From the NCBI GenBank assembly GCA_035626815.1, contig DASPMY010000016.1:1-39546 (forward strand): a DNA stretch of 39,546 nucleotides, written 5' to 3'. The translations under genes were made by a program, and so were the position numbers. This DNA comes from Croceibacterium_A sp035626815 (lineage in GTDB: Bacteria; Pseudomonadota; Alphaproteobacteria; Sphingomonadales; Sphingomonadaceae). This document shows positions 16,503 to 24,902 of this stretch, in pieces. Below the pieces are notes generated by a model. The model made no database searches, was not told where the DNA came from, and worked only from the letters and a program-made list of their open reading frames with translations. Position 1 is the first letter of the stretch. Every line of letters begins with the position of its first letter.

Positions 16503-18086
16503 CTAGACGGTCGCGCGCAGCGCGGAGGCCAGAACCTCGCCCAGCGTCTCGGCCGAGGCTTCGGCGTCGTCGGCCGTGCGCCACGCGACGAATCCGTCGG
16601 GACGCGCGAGCAGCGCGCCCGACTGCCCGATGCCGCCGCGCGCCGCCGAATCGCCATCGAGCTTGACGAGCTCCAGCGGCAGCCCGGTCAGCCCGGCAGC
16701 CGCGTCGCGCCATCGTTGCGCATCCGGCGCGGTCAGCAGGGCGAACCCGTTGGCCGCGCAGTCGATCGTCGAGGCACCTTCGCCGAGCCAGGCATGGGGA
16801 ACACGGCTGCCGGGATGGCCGCGCGTCTCGTCGGGATGGACGCAGGCCAGCTCGCCTGACGGGCGCCCGCCGATCACCGCGTCCGAGCGGTAGAACTGGC
16901 CGATCTCCATCGTCAGCTCGTCGCGCATTTCGGGCGTGTCAGGCGCGATCTCCTCGGGCACGACGCGGCGGATGTAGCGCGCGTAGGCCTGCTCGACGAT
17001 TAGCCGCGCGACCGGGAGACGCTCGGCCTCGTAGCTGCCGAGCAGCGCCTCGCCGGCCTCGCCTTTGAGCACCATCGCCAGCTTCCAGGCCAGGTTGGCC
17101 GCGTCCTGCACTCCGGTGTTCCCGCCGAAGCCGCCCGTCGGCGGGACCACGTGGGCGGCGTCACCGGCGAGGAACACGCGGCCGCGGCCATAGCCCTCGG
17201 CGCAGACCGCCTCGGCGCGCCAGGTGGCGACGTCCTCGATCTCGACCGCGAGGTCCGGCACCCCCACGGCCGAGCGGACCAGCGCGATGGCGCGCTCGGG
17301 CGACGTGTCGTCGGCGACCGTCTTGGCCCCGGGCAGCGACAGGTCGCCGAGCGTGTTGACCACCAGGAACCCGCGCGTGTCGCCGGCCTCGAAGCGGAAG
17401 AATCCGCGCTGGTCAGCATTCTTGACGTAGATCACGCCCATCCGGCGCCCTTCGAGCCATGGACGGCAGTCGGCCCTGAAGTAGATCGTGATGCTGTCCG
17501 ACAGCCAGCCCGGCCCGCTTACGCCGATGCCGAGCGCCTGGCGCACGGGGCTGCGGTTGCCGTCGGCGGCGATCATGTAGCGCGCGCGGATGTCGCGCAC
17601 GGCGCCGGTGTCGAGCTCGCGCACTTGCGCGGTGACTTCGCCGGAATCTTGCGAGAAGCTCACCAGCTCGGTGCGGTAATGGAGGTCGGCGCCGAGCTCG
17701 GCGGCGCGGTCGTGCAGCAGCGGCTCGAGGCTCTGCTGGGTCATGAAGAAGCGCTTGCACGGCGTGTACGGCTCGACCCCGGCATTGATGCTGGGGACGA
17801 ACTGCGCCAGCTCGCGCCCGGCGAGCGATTCGACGAGGTTGATCCCGCCATCGGGGCCGAACTGCTGGTGGCTCGCCTCGAGGATCGCCGGCTCGAGCCC
17901 GATGCGGCGATAGGCCTCCATCGTGCCGATGTGGAAATACCCGGCGCGCGGGTGGATCGAGGTGCCGGCGTGCTTCTCGACGACCTGCGCGGCGATCCCG
18001 TGCCAGCCGAGGAACGCCGCCGCCGACAGCCCGACCAGGCTGCCGCCGACGATCAGCACGTCGCACTCGCTTGTAGCGTCCCCCAT
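16503..18086 (-). CDS. FAD-dependent aromatic-ring monooxygenase (PheA/TfdB family)
   Basis: The 527-residue class A flavoprotein hydroxylase shows the dinucleotide-binding motif DVLIVGGSLVGLSAAAFL (residues 9-26), the DG motif region (YMIAADGNRSPVRQALGI), and the GD motif FLAGDAAHVVPPTGGFGGNT. The C-terminal thioredoxin-like domain is short. Enzymes of this family hydroxylate phenols, polyketides or resorcinol-like substrates with NAD(P)H and oxygen. The substrate is not predictable. It lies 16 bp downstream of a dienelactone hydrolase gene on the same strand, so a small aromatic-degradation unit is possible, although no ring-cleavage dioxygenase is present. Confidence 0.92.
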   Translation of the reverse strand: MGDATSECDVLIVGGSLVGLSAAAFLGWHGIAAQVVEKHAGTSIHPRAGYFHIGTMEAYRRIGLEPAILEASHQQFGPDGGINLVESLAGRELAQFVPSINAGVEPYTPCKRFFMTQQSLEPLLHDRAAELGADLHYRTELVSFSQDSGEVTAQVRELDTGAVRDIRARYMIAADGNRSPVRQALGIGVSGPGWLSDSITIYFRADCRPWLEGRRMGVIYVKNADQRGFFRFEAGDTRGFLVVNTLGDLSLPGAKTVADDTSPERAIALVRSAVGVPDLAVEIEDVATWRAEAVCAEGYGRGRVFLAGDAAHVVPPTGGFGGNTGVQDAANLAWKLAMVLKGEAGEALLGSYEAERLPVARLIVEQAYARYIRRVVPEEIAPDTPEMRDELTMEIGQFYRSDAVIGGRPSGELACVHPDETRGHPGSRVPHAWLGEGASTIDCAANGFALLTAPDAQRWRDAAAGLTGLPLELVKLDGDSAARGGIGQSGALLARPDGFVAWRTADDAEASAETLGEVLASALRATV

Positions 18087-18102
18087 GATCGCGCTGATTT
18101 CG

Positions 18103-18963
18103 CTAGAGCGCGCCCTCGTACAGCGCCAGCAGCCGGCTCCACGCGCGGTCGGCCTCGGCCTGGTTGTAGACCGGGCTGTCGGGCACGGTCCAGCCGTGGT
18201 CGCCCTGGTAGACCTCGATCTCGGCCGGGCGGCCCGCGGCAGCCGCCGCCTGCTTGAGGATGTCCTTGTGCGTCGGGTTCTGCGCGTCGTCGTTCTTGGC
18301 GATGGCGATAAGGTGGCTGGCGCGGCTTTGCGCGAGCAGCTTGTCGGGACTGTCGGGCGCGTCGCCGACGAGGCCGCCGCCGTGGAACGAGGCCGCGGCC
18401 TTGATCCGGCTCGGCACCGCCGCGGCGCCGCGGATGGTCCACGGCCCGCTCATGCAATAGCCCTGCACGCCGACGCCCCTCCCGCTATCGACCGGGGCCT
18501 GCGCATCGAGCCAGGCGACCACCGCGCCAGTCGTCTCGGCGACTGCGGCGGGGGTGTTCTGCGCCATCCACGGGCCGACCTTCTGGAAGCCCCCGCCGGC
18601 GCGGAAGGCCTCGAAGTCGGCGAACTGCGGCGCGGGGGCGCTGCGGTAGAACGGATTGGGCACGAGCACGGCATAGCCCGACGCGGCGAGGCGCCGGGCC
18701 ATCGTCTTGAAAGCGTCGCGCAGGCCGGCGATGTCGGGCCACATGATCACCGCCGGGTGCTCGCCGGAAGCGGGATGGACGAAGAAGCCGTCCATCGTCC
18801 CGCCCGGCGCGGCGAAGCTGACGTCGCTTTCGGTCAGCCCGCCGACCGCCTCCGATTCCACCGTCGTGCAGGCGGCGAGCGTCGCCATCGCGCTCATCGC
18901 CGCGAATTGCCGCCGGCTCACGCCGCTGCGGTCGATCCCGGCCAGCTGGTCCCGTTCGCACAT
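18103..18963 (-). CDS. Dienelactone hydrolase family protein with Tat/lipoprotein signal
   Basis: This is an alpha/beta-hydrolase of 286 residues. The N-terminus has VSRRQFAAMSAMATLAACTT, a twin-arginine-like motif with lipobox L-A-A-C (Cys about residue 32), so it is probably an exported lipoprotein. The catalytic nucleophile is Cys in GYCMSG, the acid lies around AKNDDAQNP, and the histidine is in GDHGWTVP. Dienelactone hydrolases open lactones from aromatic breakdown, but exported relatives often act on other esters. The ATG at 18963 (MCERDQLAGID) was chosen because the longer frame has no family similarity. An FAD monooxygenase gene follows by 16 bp. Confidence 0.9.
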   Translation of the reverse strand: MCERDQLAGIDRSGVSRRQFAAMSAMATLAACTTVESEAVGGLTESDVSFAAPGGTMDGFFVHPASGEHPAVIMWPDIAGLRDAFKTMARRLAASGYAVLVPNPFYRSAPAPQFADFEAFRAGGGFQKVGPWMAQNTPAAVAETTGAVVAWLDAQAPVDSGRGVGVQGYCMSGPWTIRGAAAVPSRIKAAASFHGGGLVGDAPDSPDKLLAQSRASHLIAIAKNDDAQNPTHKDILKQAAAAAGRPAEIEVYQGDHGWTVPDSPVYNQAEADRAWSRLLALYEGAL

Positions 18964-19086
18964 GCTGCCTCTCCTCGGTTGCTTTGGCTCGAACGATAGC
19001 GTGTCCACGCCGCAGGTCCAGCAGCGGCGCTTCCATAATCGCCGCGAGTGCCTAGAGAGCATGACGAAGATCGAGCGGGAGGCGTG

Positions 19087-20847
19087 ATGGAGCATTCCGG
19101 GGCCGGGCTGGTGCTGCGCGACGGGTTCCTGCTGCTCGGCTTCGCGCTCACCTTCGTGCTGCTGTTCCGCCGCTTCGGGCTCGGCGCCACGCTCGGCTAT
19201 CTCGTCGCCGGCGCGGTCGTGGGGCCGCACGTGCTGGGCCTCGTCGGCGACGCCGAGGAGATGAGCGGCATCGGCGAGCTCGGCATCGTGCTGCTGCTGT
19301 TCATCGTCGGGCTCGAGCTGAACCCGGCGCGGCTGTGGCGCATGAAGCGCGAGATTTTCGGGCTCGGGTTGCTGCAGGTCGTGCTGTGCGGGCTGGCGGT
19401 GACCGGGGTGATCCTGCTGCTCACCGGTTTCTCGCCCGCCGCCGCGCTGGCGCTCGGACTGCCGCTGGCGCTGTCGTCGACCGCCCAGGTGCTGCCGATG
19501 CTGCAATCGGCCGGGCGGCTGCGCACGCCGTTCGGTGAGCGCGCCTTCGCGATCCTCTTGTTCCAGGACCTGTCGATCATCCCGCTGATCACCATCGTCG
19601 CCGCGCTGAGCCGCAATCCGGCCGACCAGGCCGGGCCGCCGGGGTGGCAGCTGGTGCTGCTGACGCTCGCCGCCATCGCCGGCCTGATCGCCGCCGGGCG
19701 CTTCGTCATCCGCCCGCTGTTCGCGCTGATCGGCGGGCTCGGCGAGCGCGAGATGTTCATCGTCGCGGCGCTGTTCACCGTCGTCGCCGCAGCCGCGGTG
19801 ATGCAGTGGCTAGGCCTGTCGACCGCGCTCGGCGCGTTCGTCGCCGGGGTGATGCTGGCCGATTCGCCGTACCGCCACGAGCTCGAGGCCGACGTCGAGC
19901 CGTTTCGCTCGATCCTCCTCGGCCTGTTCTTCCTCGCCGTCGGCATGCTGCTCGACCTCGGCGCGATCGCCGAGCGGCCGCTGTTCGTGTTCGGCATGGC
20001 GCTGGCGCTGATCGCCACCAAGGCGACGGTGATCTTCGCGCTCGGGCGGGCCTTCCGCATGCCGTGGCGCCGTGCGCTGGCGCTCGGGCTGCTGCTCAGC
20101 CAGGGCGGCGAGTTCGGCTTCGTGCTGTTCGCCCAGGCGCGCGAGGCCTTGCTGATCGGCGAGGAGGCGGCGAGCCTGTTCGGCGCGGTGGTGACGCTGT
20201 CGATGGCGACGACGCCGTTCCTCATGATGCTGACGCGGCGCATCCGCCGCGACCCGGCCGTGGACGAGGAACGCGAGGGGCCGTCGGACCAGGTCGCCGG
20301 CGCGCTCGTCATCGGTTACGGCCGGTTCGGGCAGACGGTGGCGCAGACGCTGATGGCGGGGGGCATCTCGGTCACCCTTATCGACTCCGACGTCGAGATG
20401 ATCGACGTCGCCGAGCGCTTCGGCGCCAAGGTCTATTTCGGCGACGGGACGCGGCTCGACCTGCTGCGGCAGGCCGGCGCGGCCGACGCCGAGTTGATCC
20501 TGTTCTGCATCGACGGCGACCAGATCGAGCCCGAGCTGGTCCACGCGGTGCACAAGGCGTTCCCGAACGCGGCGATCTACGTCCGCGGCTACGACCGCCG
20601 CAGCGTGATGAAGCTGAGCGACACGCCCGCCGAATACGTGGTGCGCGAGGTGCTCGAATCGGCGCTGCGAATGGCGCGGATGGCGCTCGAGAAGATGGGC
20701 CTGAGCGAGGAGGAGATCGAGAAAGCCGAGACCTTCTTCCGCGCCAACGACAAGGAGCGCCTCGGCATCCAGATCGCCGCCGGCGATCTCGGCGCCGCCA
20801 ACCGCAACATCCTCACCCAGCCCCAGGTGCGCGGTCCCGCGGGCTAG
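19087..20847 (+). CDS. Monovalent cation:proton antiporter-2 (KefB/KefC-like)
   Basis: The 586-residue CPA2 transporter has about 12 membrane helices (residues 5-390) followed by a cytosolic RCK/TrkA-N domain. The Rossmann motif is VIGYGRFGQTVAQ (about residue 418), with VTLIDSDVEMIDVAERFG and KVYFGDGTRLDLL. It probably exports potassium or sodium in exchange for protons, gated by nucleotide binding. There is no separate KefF/KefG ancillary protein here. GGGAGG lies 6 nt before the ATG at 19087, which decides the start. The stop overlaps the convergent GNAT gene by CTAG. Confidence 0.93.
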   Translation: MEHSGAGLVLRDGFLLLGFALTFVLLFRRFGLGATLGYLVAGAVVGPHVLGLVGDAEEMSGIGELGIVLLLFIVGLELNPARLWRMKREIFGLGLLQVVLCGLAVTGVILLLTGFSPAAALALGLPLALSSTAQVLPMLQSAGRLRTPFGERAFAILLFQDLSIIPLITIVAALSRNPADQAGPPGWQLVLLTLAAIAGLIAAGRFVIRPLFALIGGLGEREMFIVAALFTVVAAAAVMQWLGLSTALGAFVAGVMLADSPYRHELEADVEPFRSILLGLFFLAVGMLLDLGAIAERPLFVFGMALALIATKATVIFALGRAFRMPWRRALALGLLLSQGGEFGFVLFAQAREALLIGEEAASLFGAVVTLSMATTPFLMMLTRRIRRDPAVDEEREGPSDQVAGALVIGYGRFGQTVAQTLMAGGISVTLIDSDVEMIDVAERFGAKVYFGDGTRLDLLRQAGAADAELILFCIDGDQIEPELVHAVHKAFPNAAIYVRGYDRRSVMKLSDTPAEYVVREVLESALRMARMALEKMGLSEEEIEKAETFFRANDKERLGIQIAAGDLGAANRNILTQPQVRGPAG

Positions 20848-21365
20848 AGCGCCTTCTCGTAGAGGAATTCGTCGTCGCGGTGGTTGCCGACCCAGAAATC
20901 GATGTCGGCAACATACTCGAAGCCATAGCGGTGGTAGAACCGCTGGGCGCCGAAGTTCTCGCTGAACACCGAGAGCTGCAGCGCGTCCGCGCCCCACTCG
21001 GTCGCCTCGGCCACCGCCCACTCCATCAGCTCCGCGCCGTAGCCGCGTCCGGGCATCCCGGGCGCGCAGTAAAGCTGGCTGATGAACACCGGCCGCGCGG
21101 GACGCGGCTCGGGCCGCTCCTCGAAGTGCTCGTCGAGCATGATCAGGCAATAGGCGGCTGGCTCGCCGTCCTCCTCGGCCAGCGCGATGCGCACCCGCGG
21201 GTTGGCGAGGTGCTCGCGGTACTTGGCGACGGAGCGGTAGTCGCGGAGGAATTCGGCCAGGTCGTCCGGCTTGTAGAGGTGTCCGAAGGCGGCGACGAAG
21301 CTGTCGGTCCCGAGCTTCGCCAGCATTTCGGCGTCGGCGGCGGTCGCGCGGCGTATGCGGCTCAC
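20844..21365 (-). CDS. GNAT-family N-acetyltransferase
   Basis: The 173-residue acetyltransferase starts with GTG at 21365 (SRIRRATAADAEML), overlapping the stop of the preceding GNAT gene (GTGA). The core acetyl-CoA region is FISQLYCAPGMPGRGYGAELM (motif A, about residues 95-115, including the R/Q-x-x-G-x-G/A loop as GMPGRGYGAELM). The C-terminal part is QLSVFSENFGAQRFYHRYGFE. The substrate is unknown; similar proteins act on small amines or peptide N-termini. It is translationally coupled to a second, unrelated GNAT gene, so the two may act together. Confidence 0.9.
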   Translation of the reverse strand: MSRIRRATAADAEMLAKLGTDSFVAAFGHLYKPDDLAEFLRDYRSVAKYREHLANPRVRIALAEEDGEPAAYCLIMLDEHFEERPEPRPARPVFISQLYCAPGMPGRGYGAELMEWAVAEATEWGADALQLSVFSENFGAQRFYHRYGFEYVADIDFWVGNHRDDEFLYEKAL

Positions 21366-21826
21366 AGCGCGCGGCTCATGCACATCGAGAAGTCGTCGCC
21401 GATATAATCGCCGAAATCCTCGCAATCGCTGAAGCCGTGCTTGCGGTAGAGGTTCTGCGCCGGACGATAGGCTTCGGGGCGCCCGGTCTCGAGCCCGAGC
21501 CACGAGTAGCCGCGCCGCCGCGCTTCGGCGATCAAGTGCACCAGGATCGCCTCGCCGGCGCCCTTGCCACGAAACGCGGGCGTCGCCCGCATCGACTTCA
21601 GCTCGCCGCGCCCGGGATCGATCTCGCGCAACGCGCCGACCGCCGCCAGCCGGTCGCCGTGCCATGCCGAATAGAACGTCACGTCGGGCTCGCGCAGGCG
21701 CTCGACCGGCATCGCGTGAACTTTGCACGGCGGCGACAGCGCGTGCATCTCGGCGAGGTGGAAGGCGAGCAACTCGACCACGGCGGCGCCCTCCAGGTCG
21801 TCCTCGACGATGCGATAGTCGTGCAT
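21362..21826 (-). CDS. GNAT-family N-acetyltransferase (YsnE-like)
   Basis: The 154-residue product has the N-terminal MHDYRIVEDDLEGAAVVELL and the acetyl-CoA loop MRATPAFRGKGAGEAILVHL (R-G-K-G-A-G), then the C-terminal SWLGLETG and AQNLYRKHGFSDCEDF. The layout and the H-x-x-x-M-H-A-L-S-P-P segment recall the YsnE/PhnO subgroup. The substrate is unknown. The start at 21826 is only 7-25 bp from the start of the divergent isoaspartyl peptidase gene, leaving little room for leader sequences. The stop overlaps the next GNAT gene. Confidence 0.9.
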   Translation of the reverse strand: MHDYRIVEDDLEGAAVVELLAFHLAEMHALSPPCKVHAMPVERLREPDVTFYSAWHGDRLAAVGALREIDPGRGELKSMRATPAFRGKGAGEAILVHLIAEARRRGYSWLGLETGRPEAYRPAQNLYRKHGFSDCEDFGDYIGDDFSMCMSRAL

Positions 21827-21851
21827 CGCGCGGATGTGCTACGCCGCGGCG

Positions 21852-22790
21852 ATGGTGGCAAGACCGGTTCCCGAGGCGCGCTGGGCCATCGCCATCCACG
21901 GCGGCGCCGGGACGATGGCGCGCGCGGCGATGAGCCAGGCCGACCAGGGCGAATACCGCGCCGGCCTCGCCCTCGCGCTCGATGCCGGGGTGGCGGTGCT
22001 GGCGGCCGGCGGCGGCGCGCTCGACGCGGTCGAGGCGGCGGTCGTCGCGCTCGAGGACGATGCGCATTTCAACGCCGGGCGCGGTTCGGTGTTCACCTAT
22101 GACGGAGTCATCGAGCTCGACGCCTCGATCATGGACGGGCGCGGCCGCCAGGCGGGCGCGGTCACCGGGCTGCGGCGAGTGAGGAATCCGGTCGGGCTGG
22201 CGCGGGCGGTGATGGAGGACGGCCGCCACGTGTTCCTCAGCGGCGACGGCGCCGAGGCGTTCGCCCGCGAACGGGGCATTGTCATGGCCGACCCGGAGTG
22301 GTTCGCCACCTCCGAGCGGCGCCGCCAGCTCGACGAGGTCAAGGCCCGCGGCGCCGGGTTCGACGCCGGGGTCAAGTACGGCACCGTCGGCGCGGTGGCG
22401 GTGGATCGCGAAGGCCACGTCGCCGCGGCGACGTCGACCGGCGGGCTGACCGGCAAGCGATGGGGCCGCATCGGCGATTCGCCGGTGATCGGCGCCGGGA
22501 ACTACGCCGACGACCGCGCCTGCGCGGTCTCTGCCACCGGCTCGGGCGAGTACTTCATCCGCGCCGGCGTGGCGCACGAGATCGCCGCGCGCATGCGGCT
22601 GCTCGGAGAGAGCGCCCAGGCGGCGGCCGACGCGGTCATCGCCGAGGTCGGCGCGCTCGGCGGCGACGGCGGCGTGATCGTCGCCGCGCCCGACGGCAGC
22701 ATCGCGTTCGCCTTCAACACGCCCGGCATGTACCGCGCGCAGGCCGACAGCGTGGGTCTGCGCGAGGTGGCGATCTTCGCCGGTGAGTGA
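21852..22790 (+). CDS. iaaA: Isoaspartyl peptidase/L-asparaginase (plant type, Ntn hydrolase)
   Basis: The 312-residue proenzyme self-cleaves to expose a catalytic threonine and hydrolyses isoaspartyl dipeptides and asparagine. Visible motifs are the N-terminal WAIAIHGGAGTM, then ALEDDAHFNAGRGSVFT, GRRNPVG-type substrate loop (RVRNPVGLARAV), and the nucleophile in KYGTVGAVAVD (Thr178 from this start). Next come STGGLTGKRWGRIGDSP and SGEYFIR. I prefer ATG 21852 (MVARPVPE) over the in-frame ATG at 21834 because it stands further from the divergent GNAT start; neither has a good ribosome binding site. The acyltransferase gene downstream overlaps by 8 nt. Confidence 0.93.
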   Translation: MVARPVPEARWAIAIHGGAGTMARAAMSQADQGEYRAGLALALDAGVAVLAAGGGALDAVEAAVVALEDDAHFNAGRGSVFTYDGVIELDASIMDGRGRQAGAVTGLRRVRNPVGLARAVMEDGRHVFLSGDGAEAFARERGIVMADPEWFATSERRRQLDEVKARGAGFDAGVKYGTVGAVAVDREGHVAAATSTGGLTGKRWGRIGDSPVIGAGNYADDRACAVSATGSGEYFIRAGVAHEIAARMRLLGESAQAAADAVIAEVGALGGDGGVIVAAPDGSIAFAFNTPGMYRAQADSVGLREVAIFAGE

Positions 22791-24000
22791 GCCGGGCGCC
22801 CGGGGGGCGCCGGCGGGGCGCCATTACGAGATGGACTGGCTGCGCATCGGCGCGTTCATGCTGCTGATCCTCTACCACGTCGGCATGTTCTTCGTGCCGT
22901 GGGGCTGGCACGTGAAGACCGCCGAGCCGGTCGAGTGGGCGGCGATCCCGATGCTGGCGACCAGTGCCTGGCGTCTGGCGCTGCTGTTCGTCGTCTCGGG
23001 CTATGCCAGCGCGGCGCTGTTCGCCAAGGACCGGCGGATCGGCCGCTTCCTCGGCGATAGGTCCGGGCGCCTGCTCGTGCCTCTGCTGTTCGGCATGGCG
23101 CTGGTCTGCGCGCCGCAGCCGTGGGTCGAGCTGCAGTTCAAGCACGGCTATGCCGACGGGTTCTGGGCCTTCTGGCGGCGCGACTACTTCCGCTTCGGGG
23201 AGCTCGACGGGCTGATGCTGCCGACGTGGCAGCACTTGTGGTTCGTCGCCTACCTGTGGGTCTACACGCTCGCGCTCGCGCTGCTGCTCCTGCTGCCGCG
23301 CGCGCTGCGCTCGGCGCTGCAGGGCGCGGCCGAACGGGCCTTCGCCGGCGGCCTGGTGCTCGGGGTGCCGCTGGCGCTGCTCGCGCTGCGGCTATGGCTC
23401 GGCTGGCCGGGCGCCGAGGAGACGCACGACCTCGTCGGCGACGGCTATGCGCACACCTTGTATTTGCCGCTGTTCCTGTTCGGCTATTTCCTGCGCGGCG
23501 CCGAGGCGCCGTGGCGCGGCATCCGGCGCTACTGGCCCGTCGCGCTGGCGCTGTCGCTGGCCGCCTATGCGGTGGTGGCCGCGATCGAGTTCACCTGGCC
23601 CGGGACCACGCGACCGCCCACGGGTTTCATCGCCTTGTTCGCCGGGGCGCGGATTGTTCAGGCATGGGGCGCGATCGTCGGGCTGATCGGGCTGGCGGAC
23701 CGATACTGGAACCGCGACCATCGCTGGCGGCGGACGCTGACCGAGGCGGTATTCCCGTTCTACATCGTGCATCAGACGGTGATCGTGCTGGTCGGCTGGT
23801 ACCTGCTGCCGGCGCGTCTGCCGGCGTGGGTCGAGTTCGCCGTGCTGGTCGCGGCCACAGTGGCCGGATGCTGGGCGTTCTACCTCGGCGGGCGGGCGAT
23901 CACGCCGCTGCGCCCGCTCATCGGACTGCGGCTGAAGAAGCGCCACAGCGCGACGGGCCCTCGCCGTCCGCGGAGCGAGGCGAAGGGGGCAGGCGTCTAG
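22783..24000 (+). CDS. Acyltransferase family 3 membrane protein (OpgC-like)
   Basis: The 405-residue integral membrane O-acyltransferase of the Acyltransf_3 type has about ten helices. It begins MDWLRIGAFMLLILYHVGMFF with the conserved R and H of the family (split here as MDWLRIGAF and LYHVGM). Later helices include HLWFVAYLWVYTLAL and the C-terminal FPFYIVHQTVIVLVGWYL with a conserved His. Such proteins acylate glucans, polysaccharides or antibiotics. It starts with GTG at 22783, inside the end of iaaA, so translation is coupled. The stop codon overlaps that of the convergent RDD gene by CTAG. Confidence 0.88.
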   Translation: MSEPGARGAPAGRHYEMDWLRIGAFMLLILYHVGMFFVPWGWHVKTAEPVEWAAIPMLATSAWRLALLFVVSGYASAALFAKDRRIGRFLGDRSGRLLVPLLFGMALVCAPQPWVELQFKHGYADGFWAFWRRDYFRFGELDGLMLPTWQHLWFVAYLWVYTLALALLLLLPRALRSALQGAAERAFAGGLVLGVPLALLALRLWLGWPGAEETHDLVGDGYAHTLYLPLFLFGYFLRGAEAPWRGIRRYWPVALALSLAAYAVVAAIEFTWPGTTRPPTGFIALFAGARIVQAWGAIVGLIGLADRYWNRDHRWRRTLTEAVFPFYIVHQTVIVLVGWYLLPARLPAWVEFAVLVAATVAGCWAFYLGGRAITPLRPLIGLRLKKRHSATGPRRPRSEAKGAGV

Positions 24001-24902
24001 GAGAACTTGTCCTTCTTGCGCTTGCCGAAGCGCATGTCGCCCTCGAGCCGGGCGCGGAGCGCGGCGTAGAACGCTTCGAGGAACGCGCGCTCGTCGCCGT
24101 GGCCCGCCTGCCAGCCGATCTTGCGGCAGATCGCCTCCATCACCTGGCGCTGGGCGTCGGCGTTGTCGTGCCGCAGCACGCCCTCGAGCACTTGCAGCTC
24201 GTGCTCGCCGTAGACCGACAGCTCGGCCTCGCCGAACGGGTAGGCGGCGGGCGCCCGTTGCTTCGGCGCCAGGGACATCGCCGCCGGCAGCTTGCGCCGT
24301 TCGGCCTCGACCACCCAGGTCCCGGCGACGAGGTCCCCGGCGCGCAGGTTGTCCTTGTTGAACAGCGGGAACAGCATGAACACCAGCAGCCAGACCCCGG
24401 CGGCGAAGCCCATCACCCCGCTGCCGAGCTCGCCCGAGACGAGGAACGCGAAGGGGATGAACACCTCGACGTCGCGCATCAGGTTGCGGGCGATCACCGC
24501 TTCGGCGGTCAGCCGCCCGCCGCTCCCGCTGGCCGCCGGCCGCGCGGCGACGCGAATGCCGAGCGCGCGCTTGCCCGGGGTGGCCCCGCGCGGGCCGAGC
24601 TCGAACGCCAGGAAGTAGCCGTAGCGCGAGAGGAACACGAGCAGGATCAGCAGCACCAGCACCAGCTCGATCGCCGGCCCGGCGTCCTCAGGGCTCTCGT
24701 CGAACAGGCCGACACCGACCACCGTGAGAAAGATGCCGAGAAGGAAGAAGCCGAAGAAGATGATCCCGAGGTCGAGCAGCAACGCGCCGGCGCGGCTGCC
24801 GCGGCTGGCGACGGTCAGCGGCAGCGACAGGCCCTCGGGCGTGACCAGCTCGCGGCGCCGCCTGAGCTCGTGGCGCAAGTGCGGCGCGACCGCGGCGGTC
24901 AT
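23997..24902 (-). CDS. RDD family membrane protein, last gene of MoxR operon
   Basis: The 301-residue protein has an RDD domain with three to four helices. The family name residues appear as SRGSRAGALLLDLGIIF (R, then D-L) and in GPRGATPGKRALGIRV. A helix pair follows, with FNKDNLRAGDLVAGTWVV. A charged cytoplasmic tail of about 90 residues (LSVYGEHELQVLEGVL to GKRKKDKFS) is unusual for RDD proteins. The start at 24902 overlaps the SpoIIM-like gene stop (ATGA), so it belongs to the same operon. RDD proteins are often proposed to be transporters; the function here is unknown. Confidence 0.88.
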   Translation of the reverse strand: MTAAVAPHLRHELRRRRELVTPEGLSLPLTVASRGSRAGALLLDLGIIFFGFFLLGIFLTVVGVGLFDESPEDAGPAIELVLVLLILLVFLSRYGYFLAFELGPRGATPGKRALGIRVAARPAASGSGGRLTAEAVIARNLMRDVEVFIPFAFLVSGELGSGVMGFAAGVWLLVFMLFPLFNKDNLRAGDLVAGTWVVEAERRKLPAAMSLAPKQRAPAAYPFGEAELSVYGEHELQVLEGVLRHDNADAQRQVMEAICRKIGWQAGHGDERAFLEAFYAALRARLEGDMRFGKRKKDKFS

